A stretch of DNA of 8,526 nucleotides from JBBRYW01 sp038237235 (lineage in GTDB: Bacteria; Actinomycetota; Thermoleophilia; Gaiellales; Gaiellaceae). Of this stretch, positions 1-5,419 are shown one piece after another. The stretch is from NCBI GenBank assembly GCA_038237235.1, contig JBBRYW010000143.1:1-8526 (forward strand). The letters run 5' to 3'. Position numbers and translations under genes: made by a program. The notes under the pieces were generated by a model, which was not told the DNA's origin, made no database searches, and saw nothing but the letters and a program-made list of their open reading frames with translations. The number at the start of each line of letters is the position of its first letter. The first letter of the stretch is position 1.

Positions 1-498
1 GAGCTGCGCGAGCGCTACCGGCGCCTCTTCGGTGGCGGCGACGTCCCCGTGCCGGTCGAGGCAATCGCCGAGGATCTCCTCGGCCTCCGCGTGCTCGCCG
101 ACGACGCGCTCGAGTGCTCGGGCAAGCTCTTTCCAGCCCGGCGCGAGATCTGGCTCAACGGCCGCGAGGCGCGCGAGAGCCCTGGACGGCGCCGCTTCAC
201 GCTCGCGCACGAGCTGGGCCACTGGGTGTGCCAGGTGCTCGAGGGCCACACGGCGCCGGTCTACTGCCGCGCCGAGGACGTGGGCGTGGGCGCCCCCCGT
301 GATCCCCTCGAGCGCGAGGCGAACGTGTTCGCCGCCGAGCTCCTGATGCCGCCCGAGCTTCTGGGCGAGCGCTTCGCGCTGCGCGGCGGCTCGGTGGAGG
401 CGGTCGCCGCCGACTTCGGCGTCTCCGCCGAGGCGATGGGCTGGCGGCTCTACAACGCCGGGGTCGTCCCGGAGCCGCCGTACCCTTCACCGCAATGA
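1..498 (+). CDS. ImmA/IrrE-family zinc metallopeptidase, 5'-truncated by window edge
   Basis: The frame is open from base 1 to the TGA at 496-498, giving at least 165 residues. The true start probably lies upstream; the GTG at 49 would cut into the conserved N-terminal part. The zinc site HELGH is at residues 70-74 of the visible protein, within RRFTLAHELGHW. The downstream segment EREANVFAAELLMPP (about 104-118) is the second family signature and should supply the third, glutamate zinc ligand. The end (about 120-155) resembles the usual small helical tail. Family knowledge: ImmA/IrrE (DUF955) proteases cleave partner HTH repressors or antitoxins and often sit beside an XRE-type regulator; any such partner would be upstream of this window. 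The gene overlaps the next one by four bases (ATGA at 495-498), so the two are probably translationally coupled. The family call is firm; the target is unknown. Confidence 0.9.
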   Translation, partial: ELRERYRRLFGGGDVPVPVEAIAEDLLGLRVLADDALECSGKLFPARREIWLNGREARESPGRRRFTLAHELGHWVCQVLEGHTAPVYCRAEDVGVGAPRDPLEREANVFAAELLMPPELLGERFALRGGSVEAVAADFGVSAEAMGWRLYNAGVVPEPPYPSPQ

Positions 499-1199
499 CG
501 TCTACCGCGGTTCAGCTGCCCAGCGAGTGGCGAGAGTTGATCGTCGAGCGCCTGGCGCCGTTCGAGCCGCGCCAGATCTTCGTCTTCGGCTCTCGCGCGC
601 GCGGCGAAGCGAGCGAGCAGAGCGACGTCGACCTGCTGGTCGTGCTCGCCGAAGACGGAGAGCGCGAACGCGACGTTGAGCTCCTTGGCGCGCTCGAGGG
701 TGTGCCGTTCGCGAAGGACGTCGTCGCGGTGACGGCGGAGCACCTCAGGCGGCGCGGGGATGCGATCGGAACGGTGTACAGGCGGGCCTTACGCGAAGGG
801 ACCGTGATCTACGGCGTCGACGAGCGAGATGCGATGACGTGGCTCAGGTACGCAGAAGAGGATCTCCGGGCCGCCGAGCTCGTGGCGACGCGGCCCGGGT
901 TCGCACCGCGTGTGGCCTGCTACCACGCGCAGCAGGCCGCCGAGAAGGCGTTGAAGGTGGTGCTCGTCGGGGAGGAGCAGGACGTGATCCTCACGCACGA
1001 CCTGCGGGTTCTTCGAGATCTCTCGCAGCCAGGATCGCGTACGGCCGCGATCGGCGTCGATCTCGACCGGCTCTCGACCTGGCAGGTCAAGGGCCGGTAC
1101 CCGGGCGACTGGGGCGAGGCGACGCGGGGTGACGCGCGGGAGGCCATCGACGCGGCGCGCGCAGTCGTCGAAGCGGCGCGCGCGGACCTCCCCCAGTAG
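495..1199 (+). CDS. Fused minimal nucleotidyltransferase-HEPN domain protein
   Basis: The 234-residue protein has two domains. Residues 1-110 form a pol-beta-type minimal nucleotidyltransferase: GSRARG at 32-37, then SDVDLL with acidic residues D44 and D46, and a likely third acidic residue D75 in AKDVVAV. Residues 114-234 form a HEPN domain of the PF05168 type, with WLRYAEEDLRAAE, then HAQQAAEKALK (144-154), THDL (167-170) and GRYP (190-193). In most genomes these domains are adjacent separate genes (MNT/HEPN, antitoxin/toxin-like). Here they are one frame with a short linker, YGVDERDA. An in-frame ATG at 834 (M114) lies exactly where a stand-alone HEPN protein would begin, but only a weak purine-rich stretch precedes it. 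R139 and H144 have R-x4-H spacing, but this is not clearly the RNase motif, which lies nearer the C-terminus in well-studied HEPN toxins. Nuclease activity is therefore not shown. The start overlaps the stop of the metallopeptidase gene. Confidence 0.88.
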   Translation: MTSTAVQLPSEWRELIVERLAPFEPRQIFVFGSRARGEASEQSDVDLLVVLAEDGERERDVELLGALEGVPFAKDVVAVTAEHLRRRGDAIGTVYRRALREGTVIYGVDERDAMTWLRYAEEDLRAAELVATRPGFAPRVACYHAQQAAEKALKVVLVGEEQDVILTHDLRVLRDLSQPGSRTAAIGVDLDRLSTWQVKGRYPGDWGEATRGDAREAIDAARAVVEAARADLPQ

Positions 1200-1243
1200 C
1201 CCCGCGCTTCCTGCGAAATGCATTGAGTAAATGTGACCTTCGA

Positions 1244-1257
1244 GCCGGCATGCCGGC
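1244..1257. repeat. 14-bp perfect palindrome
   Basis: GCCGGCATGCCGGC reads the same on both strands. It lies 45 bp after the stop of the nucleotidyltransferase-HEPN gene. It has no loop, so a stable transcript hairpin is unlikely. It could be a binding site or a chance product of high GC. Confidence 0.4.
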
Positions 1258-1424
1258 GGCCTATCTTCGACGTCGCGCTCGCGCGTGTCAGCGAGCCGCG
1301 GCGGTTCATCCAGGTCGTCGCTGAACGGGAAGCGTCTGACGCTACGGCTCGTAAGCGAGGTCCCGTGCACCGGCCGGACCTAGACGTACCCGGTCTGAAC
1401 CCGCAGGTAGTCGCGTCTCCCGCG

Positions 1425-1455
1425 CCACCGGCCTGCCTGACCGGCGGGCCGGTGG
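1425..1455. terminator. GC-rich hairpin, possible bidirectional terminator
   Basis: A 9-bp perfect stem, CCACCGGCC (1425-1433) with GGCCGGTGG (1447-1455), encloses a 13-base loop. It lies between two convergent genes, where a shared terminator is expected. There is no T tract on either side, so the call rests on stem and position only. Confidence 0.35.
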
Positions 1456-1538
1456 AGCGGCCGCCGAGCCGAGGGCGTCGACGCGACCTCGTCGCCGGCG
1501 ATGCGAACGAGATCGCCCGTCGAGGTGCTCGACGACCT

Positions 1539-1922
1539 TTACGGACTGATGATGTCGAGCGCGGGGATGCAGGAGAAGCTCCGCGCATCACGCGTGGCGA
1601 CGGCGAGACCGTGGACGAGTGCCGTCGCGCCGATCCACAGGTCGTTCGCCCCGATCGGCGTGCCCTGCTCGGCAAGACCCGCGCCGACCTCGGCATGCAC
1701 CCGGGCGATCTCCTCGGTGACCTCCAGCGCGTCGAAGCGCGCGAGCATCCGTTCGACGACGAGTCGTCGGTGCGTCCGGTGGGCGGGGCCGGCACGGTGA
1801 ACGCCGTGAAGCAGCTCGCTGACGCTGATGACGCTAATCGACGCGTCCTCTGCCACCGCGTCGGCCGGCGCGTCGCGGCGCTCGATCGCGACGAGCAAGC
1901 TCGTATCGATCAGGATTCCCAC
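1539..1922 (-). CDS. vapC: VapC-like PIN-domain toxin ribonuclease
   Basis: The 127-residue protein is of usual VapC length. Acidic residues expected of a PIN active site are in place: D6 in the N-terminal strand ILIDTSLLV, E36 in VSELLHG, D94 in GANDLWIGA, and D112 in ATRDARSF. Family knowledge: VapC toxins are Mg2+-dependent ribonucleases that cleave tRNA or rRNA and are held inactive by VapB. The GTG start at 1922 lies inside the last codons of the upstream antitoxin gene, with a 13-base overlap, so the two are probably made by coupled translation. Ribosome-binding complementarity before the GTG is weak (CGGGA inside vapB). The stop is TAA at 1541-1539. All four acidic positions are intact, so the toxin looks functional. 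The RNA target cannot be read from sequence. Confidence 0.9.
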   Translation of the reverse strand: MGILIDTSLLVAIERRDAPADAVAEDASISVISVSELLHGVHRAGPAHRTHRRLVVERMLARFDALEVTEEIARVHAEVGAGLAEQGTPIGANDLWIGATALVHGLAVATRDARSFSCIPALDIISP

Positions 1923-2173
1923 GGATCCCGTGGTGGCCCGACGCCCCTCCGGATCTCCTCGAGGTCGCGAACGAAGTCTTCGTCCACCGGTGGGAGCGAC
2001 TCCATCAGCTCGCGGAACTCGGCGGGTGAGAGGAACTGCTTCTTTCTCGGCGGAGGTCCGATGACCGCCACCGTCGCACCGTTCCGCGTCACCTCGACCT
2101 CCTCGCCCTGCGAGACACGGGTGAGCACCGCCGAGAACGAGCGCGCTGCCTCGGTCGCGGTCATCCTGCTCAC
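1910..2173 (-). CDS. vapB: Phd/YefM-like antitoxin of the VapBC pair
   Basis: The 87-residue protein has an N-terminal Phd/YefM-type fold: TATEAARSFSAVL, then the short strands EEVEVTRNG and TVAVIGP, residues 5-40. This is the DNA-binding and dimer part of such antitoxins. The acidic C-terminal half (about 50-87, including FRELMESL and DEDFVRDLEEIRRG) is the expected toxin-neutralising segment. Two starts are close together: GTG at 2173 and ATG at 2164. The ATG has AGG directly abutting it, too close for normal use. A possible -10 lies so near the GTG that a leaderless message starting there is plausible, so GTG is preferred. The gene precedes vapC with a 13-base overlap, and autoregulation through the upstream palindrome is likely. 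Confidence 0.88.
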   Translation of the reverse strand: MSRMTATEAARSFSAVLTRVSQGEEVEVTRNGATVAVIGPPPRKKQFLSPAEFRELMESLPPVDEDFVRDLEEIRRGVGPPRDPWES

Positions 2174-2181
2174 GGTCCGAG

Positions 2182-2201
2182 ATTATCAGAACTATCTGAT
2201 A
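2182..2201 (-). promoter_or_regulatory. vapBC operator palindrome and candidate -10
   Basis: TATCAGA-ACTA-TCTGATA (2184-2201) is an 18-bp inverted repeat with 7-bp perfect arms, 10 bases upstream of the antitoxin GTG. It is an AT-rich island in GC-rich DNA. On the minus strand it overlaps GATAAT (2187-2182), a good -10 hexamer that would place the transcript start at or just before the GTG. No clear -35 is seen at the right distance. Known VapBC and Phd systems bind such palindromes to repress their own promoter; binding here is inferred. Confidence 0.6.
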
Positions 2202-2221
2202 TCGCTTGCGGTTGTCGCCGG

Positions 2222-2242
2222 GCCGCGCGGCTCGGGCGCCCG
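2222..2242 (-). terminator. GC-rich palindromes after the GHL10-like gene, weak terminator candidate
   Basis: Two adjacent 10-bp palindromes, GCCGCGCGGC (2222-2231) and CGGGCGCCCG (2233-2242), lie directly after the stop of the glycoside hydrolase-like gene and before the vapBC promoter. They could fold in the RNA and separate the two units, but there is no T tract and no single long stem. Confidence 0.25.
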
Positions 2243-2247
2243 CCGCC

Positions 2248-3867
2248 TCAGCGCATCGAAGGCGTGATCGCGACGGTGGACAGCGTGCCCGCCCGGACGG
2301 TCGTCACCGCGACGTGACGGCCCCGCGCACGCTTCATGTCGACAATCGCCTTGTAGCGGCCGGGAGCAAGATCGACGAAGCCGAACCAGCCGGAGCCGTC
2401 CGTCAGCCGTGACGCGACGAACGCATCCGTCTCGGCGTCGTAAAGATCGACGCGCACCTGGTCGAAGGACACGCCGTCCTCGCTGCGGACGGTGCCGCGG
2501 AGGTGGCCTGTCGTCGAATTCGCCTTCCAGGACATCGCCGGGACTTCCGCAGGCTGGGCGAAGACGGGTGGGGTCACGGGGTCGTATTCGCTCGGCTGGG
2601 TGAGCGCCCGGGTCAGCTCGCCCCGGCTCGCGTCGCCGGTGCGGGTCCCCGCGTTCGCGAGGTCGTCCGGGACGCGGTAGGAATAGCCGGCCCAGCCGAC
2701 GCCGGCATTGCCGGCGGCGCTCGGCGCGAGTGCCTTGCGGATCTGGCTCACACTCGCCTCGATCGTGTTCAGATACAGCGCGGAGCCGATCACCGTCTGC
2801 CGCCGGTACTGGTGATCCTTCGCGAACTCGTTCCACTCCTCGTACATCCGCCGCTGGTTGTTCGGCTCGGTGGTGAAGTGCTCGCGCTTGTAGTTCATCG
2901 GGATATTGAGGTCGAGGATGCCCTTCTGCATCCAGCCGCGCCAGTCCTGGAGGACCTCGGCGTACGTGCGCGTCGCCTCCCAGCCGCCCTGGCTCTGCGG
3001 CCCGTAGCCGTACGTGATCGTGTCGGCGCTCACGCGGACGCTCGGGTCGATCGCATACGACTCGAGGTAGACGCGCCGCACGATGTTCGTGATCTGGTCG
3101 CGTCTCCACCGCATCCACTGCGGGTCGGTGGGGAGGGGGCGATCGGTCCGGCCGGTCGCGGCCTGGAAGCGCGCGAGGGCGGTTTCGTTGTAGCCCCACG
3201 AGGGCGAGTCGGAGTCGGGGTAGCGAACGCGGTCGAAGTTGACACCGTCGACGTCGTAGTTCTTCACGACGCTCGTGTACATACGAACGATGTAGTCAGC
3301 CGCGTCGGGGTGCCCCGGATCGAGGTAGTAGTCCGCCCCGCCGCGCGTCGCGCCGTCCGAGCGCACCATCAGCCAGTTGTCGCGGCCGGTCGTCGAGGGT
3401 CCGTGGGTATTGAAGACGTGGTCCGGGCTCGCCGGGGGCGTCGCCTTGTTCCAGACCGCGGTCGTGATGATCCAGGCGTGGACCTCGATTCCCTGCGCGT
3501 GGGCCTTCTCGATCAGCGTCTGGAGCGGATCGAACGGCGCGGGCGTGACCCCGGCCTGGTCGGTCCGCGGCATGACCCCGCGGTTGCAGAAGCAGTCGCC
3601 GCGGCGCCCGATCTGGGCGACGATCGCATTGAGATTGGCGGCCTTCGCCTCGGCGACGAGCTTGTCGATCTCCGCCTCGGTGTAGAGGCCCGGCCCGAAG
3701 GCGTCCACCCAGAAGGCGCGGAACTGGCCGGGCGCGGCGGCGAGCGACGCGGCCGCAGCTTCCGGCTCGCTGCCTTCGCGCTGTGGCGCTGCAAGAGCGG
3801 CGCCCGTCACCGTCGCGCCCACGACGAGGACGGTGCATGCACATCGAGCAATGCTCCTACGAGTCAT
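2248..3867 (-). CDS. Secreted family 10 glycoside hydrolase-like protein (GHL10, YngK-like)
   Basis: The 539-residue protein begins with a signal peptide: basic MTRRSIAR, a hydrophobic core, and likely cleavage after ALA at 26. Residues about 48-400 form a GHL10/DUF187 (alpha/beta)8 barrel, with FRAFWVDAFGPG (49-60), NLNAIVAQIGRRGD (78-91), the strand IEVHAWI (127-133), and DGVNFDRVRYP (207-217) with D212 as the likely catalytic acid. LNIPMNYKREHF (320-331) and GWAGYSYR (391-398) are later barrel strands. Residues 455-539 (GHLRGTV, GWFGFVDLAPGRYKAIV) resemble a carboxypeptidase-regulatory-like beta sandwich. No membrane anchor follows, so the protein is probably exported. The ATG at 3867 is preceded by AAGGGGAGG, which fixes the start. 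Family members such as YngK are thought to act on cell-wall or extracellular glycans; the substrate is unknown. It is divergent from the C39-like gene. Confidence 0.88.
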   Translation of the reverse strand: MTRRSIARCACTVLVVGATVTGAALAAPQREGSEPEAAAASLAAAPGQFRAFWVDAFGPGLYTEAEIDKLVAEAKAANLNAIVAQIGRRGDCFCNRGVMPRTDQAGVTPAPFDPLQTLIEKAHAQGIEVHAWIITTAVWNKATPPASPDHVFNTHGPSTTGRDNWLMVRSDGATRGGADYYLDPGHPDAADYIVRMYTSVVKNYDVDGVNFDRVRYPDSDSPSWGYNETALARFQAATGRTDRPLPTDPQWMRWRRDQITNIVRRVYLESYAIDPSVRVSADTITYGYGPQSQGGWEATRTYAEVLQDWRGWMQKGILDLNIPMNYKREHFTTEPNNQRRMYEEWNEFAKDHQYRRQTVIGSALYLNTIEASVSQIRKALAPSAAGNAGVGWAGYSYRVPDDLANAGTRTGDASRGELTRALTQPSEYDPVTPPVFAQPAEVPAMSWKANSTTGHLRGTVRSEDGVSFDQVRVDLYDAETDAFVASRLTDGSGWFGFVDLAPGRYKAIVDMKRARGRHVAVTTVRAGTLSTVAITPSMR

Positions 3868-3923
3868 GGCCTCCCCTTCGGCTGTAGATCTCGGGCAAAA
3901 TGCGTTCCGGCCGCGCGGAATGG

Positions 3924-3939
3924 CTTATATCATTATAAG
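3924..3939. promoter_or_regulatory. Perfect 6-4-6 palindrome in divergent intergenic region
   Basis: CTTATA-TCAT-TATAAG is a perfect inverted repeat between two divergent genes for secreted proteins, in the only AT-rich patch of the spacer. Its size and spacing suit a dimeric repressor. It overlaps possible -10 hexamers on both strands (TATAAT on minus, TATCAT on plus), so one factor could control both genes. The factor is unknown. Confidence 0.5.
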
Positions 3940-3955
3940 GAGAGCTGTGTGTCAA
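3928..3955 (-). promoter_or_regulatory. Candidate promoter for the GHL10-like gene
   Basis: The minus strand has a perfect -35, TTGACA (3955-3950), and a perfect -10, TATAAT (3937-3932), but only 12 bases apart, too short for standard sigma-70 use. A weaker GATATA (3931-3926) gives an 18-base spacer. Both -10 choices lie within the palindrome at 3924-3939. The transcript would have a leader of about 50-60 bases before the ATG at 3867. Confidence 0.5.
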
Positions 3956-4033
3956 GGTGGCACGCAGGTTTGCCGCGTCGTGGCGAACCCGCCGGACTGG
4001 TTCTCGCTACGGGATTGGCGTAGGGTGACGGGC

Positions 4034-5318
4034 ATGATCCGTCACACGCTCGTCACCGTTGCCTCGGCCGCAGGGCTCGCGCTCTCCGCCGTCGCGCCTG
4101 CGCTCGCCGCGCAGCCGTATCCGGTCAACTTCAAGACGTTCTCGCTCGCTGCCGCCGACGCGACGCGGAGCGGCACCGTTCTCTCGGGCGGCTCGCTGAC
4201 GCTCGACTCGAGTGGCCTAGGCTCGTTCGCCTACACGGACCCCTACGCCAACTACAACGGCGACGGCGTCGCCGGCTCGGGTGAATATGTGTCCGGCACC
4301 TGGACGTCGGGCGTCACGACGCTCACGTTCCCCTTCAGCCAGCTCGTCGCCTCCTGGAACGTACAGACGCCCGCGGGCACCTGGGTCCAGGTAGAGGTGA
4401 AGCCCCGGCTCGACGACGGCCACTGGGCCAAGTGGTACATCCTCGGCCGCTGAGCGTACGGCGACTCCGACTTCCACCGCACGTCGGTCGGCCACCAGGG
4501 CGACGCGGACGGCTACGTCGCGATCGACACCTTCATCGCGAAGGACCACCCGGCGATCGCGTACCAGCTCCGCGTGACGCTCCTTCGGCGCGCCGGGTCG
4601 AGCGAGAGCCCGAGCCTGAGCCGGCTCAGCGCGATCGCCTCGAGCCTGACGAACCAGAAGGGCAGCTTCCCGAGCACGACGACGATGAGCGGCACGGCGA
4701 TCGACCTCGGTGTCCCGCAGTACTCGCAGGAGATCCACCACGGCGAGTATCCGCAGTACGACAACGGCGGCGAGGCGTGGTGCAGCCCGACCTCGACGGC
4801 GATGGTGGTCGGCTACTGGGACGGCATGTTCCCGGGCTCCGGCTACGCGCCGAGCCCGGCGGAGACGGCGTGGGTCGGGTTCCCCGATCCCTGGGTCGAC
4901 TACACCGCGCGCTACGTCTACGACTACCACTACAACGGCGCCGGTAACTGGCCGTTCAACACCGCCTATGCGGCAGCTCGGGGCCTCGTCGGCGACACAG
5001 CTGCACAACCTGCGGGAGGCGGAGCCGTTCATCCGCGCCGGCATCCCGCTCGTGGCGTCGATCGCGTTCACGTCGAACAAGCTCGACGGCGCGGACATCA
5101 AGAGCAAGAACGGCCACCTCGCCGTGATCGAGGGCTTCAGCGCCGACGGCAGCAAGGTGATCGTGAACGACCCGGCCTCGGCGACCGACGCCGACGTCGA
5201 GCACGTCTACGACCGTGAGCAGTTCGAGCGGGCGTGGATCTCGGCGTCGGGCGGGATCGTCTATGTGATCCGGCCGGCCGGCTGGGCGACGCCCCCGCTG
5301 ACGGCCAACAACTCGTAG
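4034..5318 (+). pseudogene. Secreted C39-like peptidase, interrupted by nonsense codon and frameshift
   Basis: Read through its lesions this encodes about 428 residues. A signal peptide (MIRHTLVTVA to APALA, cleavage near 25) is followed by a beta-rich N-terminal domain (about 30-185) with GTWVQVEVKP and HRTSVGHQGD. A C39-like cysteine peptidase domain comes next, with Cys in GEAWCSPTSTAMVVGYW (codon 4781-4783), His in NGHLAVIEGF (5115-5117) and Asp in VNDPAS (5169-5171), the expected catalytic order. Codon 140 (4451-4453) is TGA between WYILGR and AYGDSD; family members, as I recall them, have Trp there, a one-base TGG to TGA change. Near 4967-4976 the reading moves to the +1 frame: WPFNTAYA in the first frame, QLGASSATQLHNL in the second. 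The second frame runs to TAG at 5318. Codon bias stays coding-like in all parts. Start: ATG at 4034; TAGGGT at 4021-4026 may be a -10 for a leaderless message. It is a pseudogene or an assembly error. Confidence 0.8.
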
Positions 5319-5323
5319 CCCGT

Positions 5324-5360
5324 GCGGTGTGTGGGGCGCCTGCGGGCGCCCCACACCCGC
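5324..5360. terminator. Strong bidirectional hairpin between convergent genes
   Basis: GTGTGGGGCGCC (5329-5340) and GGCGCCCCACAC (5345-5356) form a 12-bp perfect stem with loop TGCG. Skipping T5328 adds four more pairs (GCGG with CCGC). It starts six bases after the stop of the C39-like gene and lies 60 bases beyond the inferred end of the SEC-C gene, so it can serve both. No T tract follows, as is common for terminators in high-GC actinobacteria. Confidence 0.7.
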
Positions 5361-5419
5361 TCGGGTCACTCGCCTGCGAGCTGCTGGACCCGCTCCAGGC
5401 AGGGCGCGCCGTCGCGTCG

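Larger units (their letters stand above)
1200..1538. other. Gene-free spacer between convergent genes
   Basis: This stretch lies between the stop of the nucleotidyltransferase-HEPN gene and the stop of vapC. Frames that stay open across it are arginine/proline-rich shadows with no recognisable motif. It contains an AT-rich patch (1215-1236) with the 8-bp palindrome AATGCATT at 1217-1224, a 14-bp perfect palindrome at 1244-1257, a short inverted repeat (AGGTCC at 1358-1363, GGACCT at 1376-1381) and a longer hairpin at 1425-1455. It probably serves as the 3' region of both transcripts. A decayed gene cannot be excluded. Confidence 0.5.

Noticed and set aside
1200..1538. tRNA or small RNA gene in the gene-free spacer
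   Set aside because: No cloverleaf, no conserved T-arm sequence and no convincing promoter-terminator pair; only short inverted repeats expected in GC-rich DNA.
1233..2267. Long plus-strand open frame antisense to vapC and vapB
   Set aside because: The product is Arg/Asp/Pro-rich without motifs, and the opposite strand encodes clear PIN and Phd-like proteins. It is a GC-rich shadow.
2503..4023. Long plus-strand open frame opposite the GHL10-like gene
   Set aside because: Low-complexity Arg/Val/Gly-rich product lying over a well-supported secreted protein with signal peptide and barrel motifs.
4451..4453. TGA as selenocysteine or recoded sense codon
   Set aside because: The expected residue is Trp, not Cys, the other genes show no sign of an altered code, and the same gene also has a frameshift. 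A point mutation or base error is simpler.
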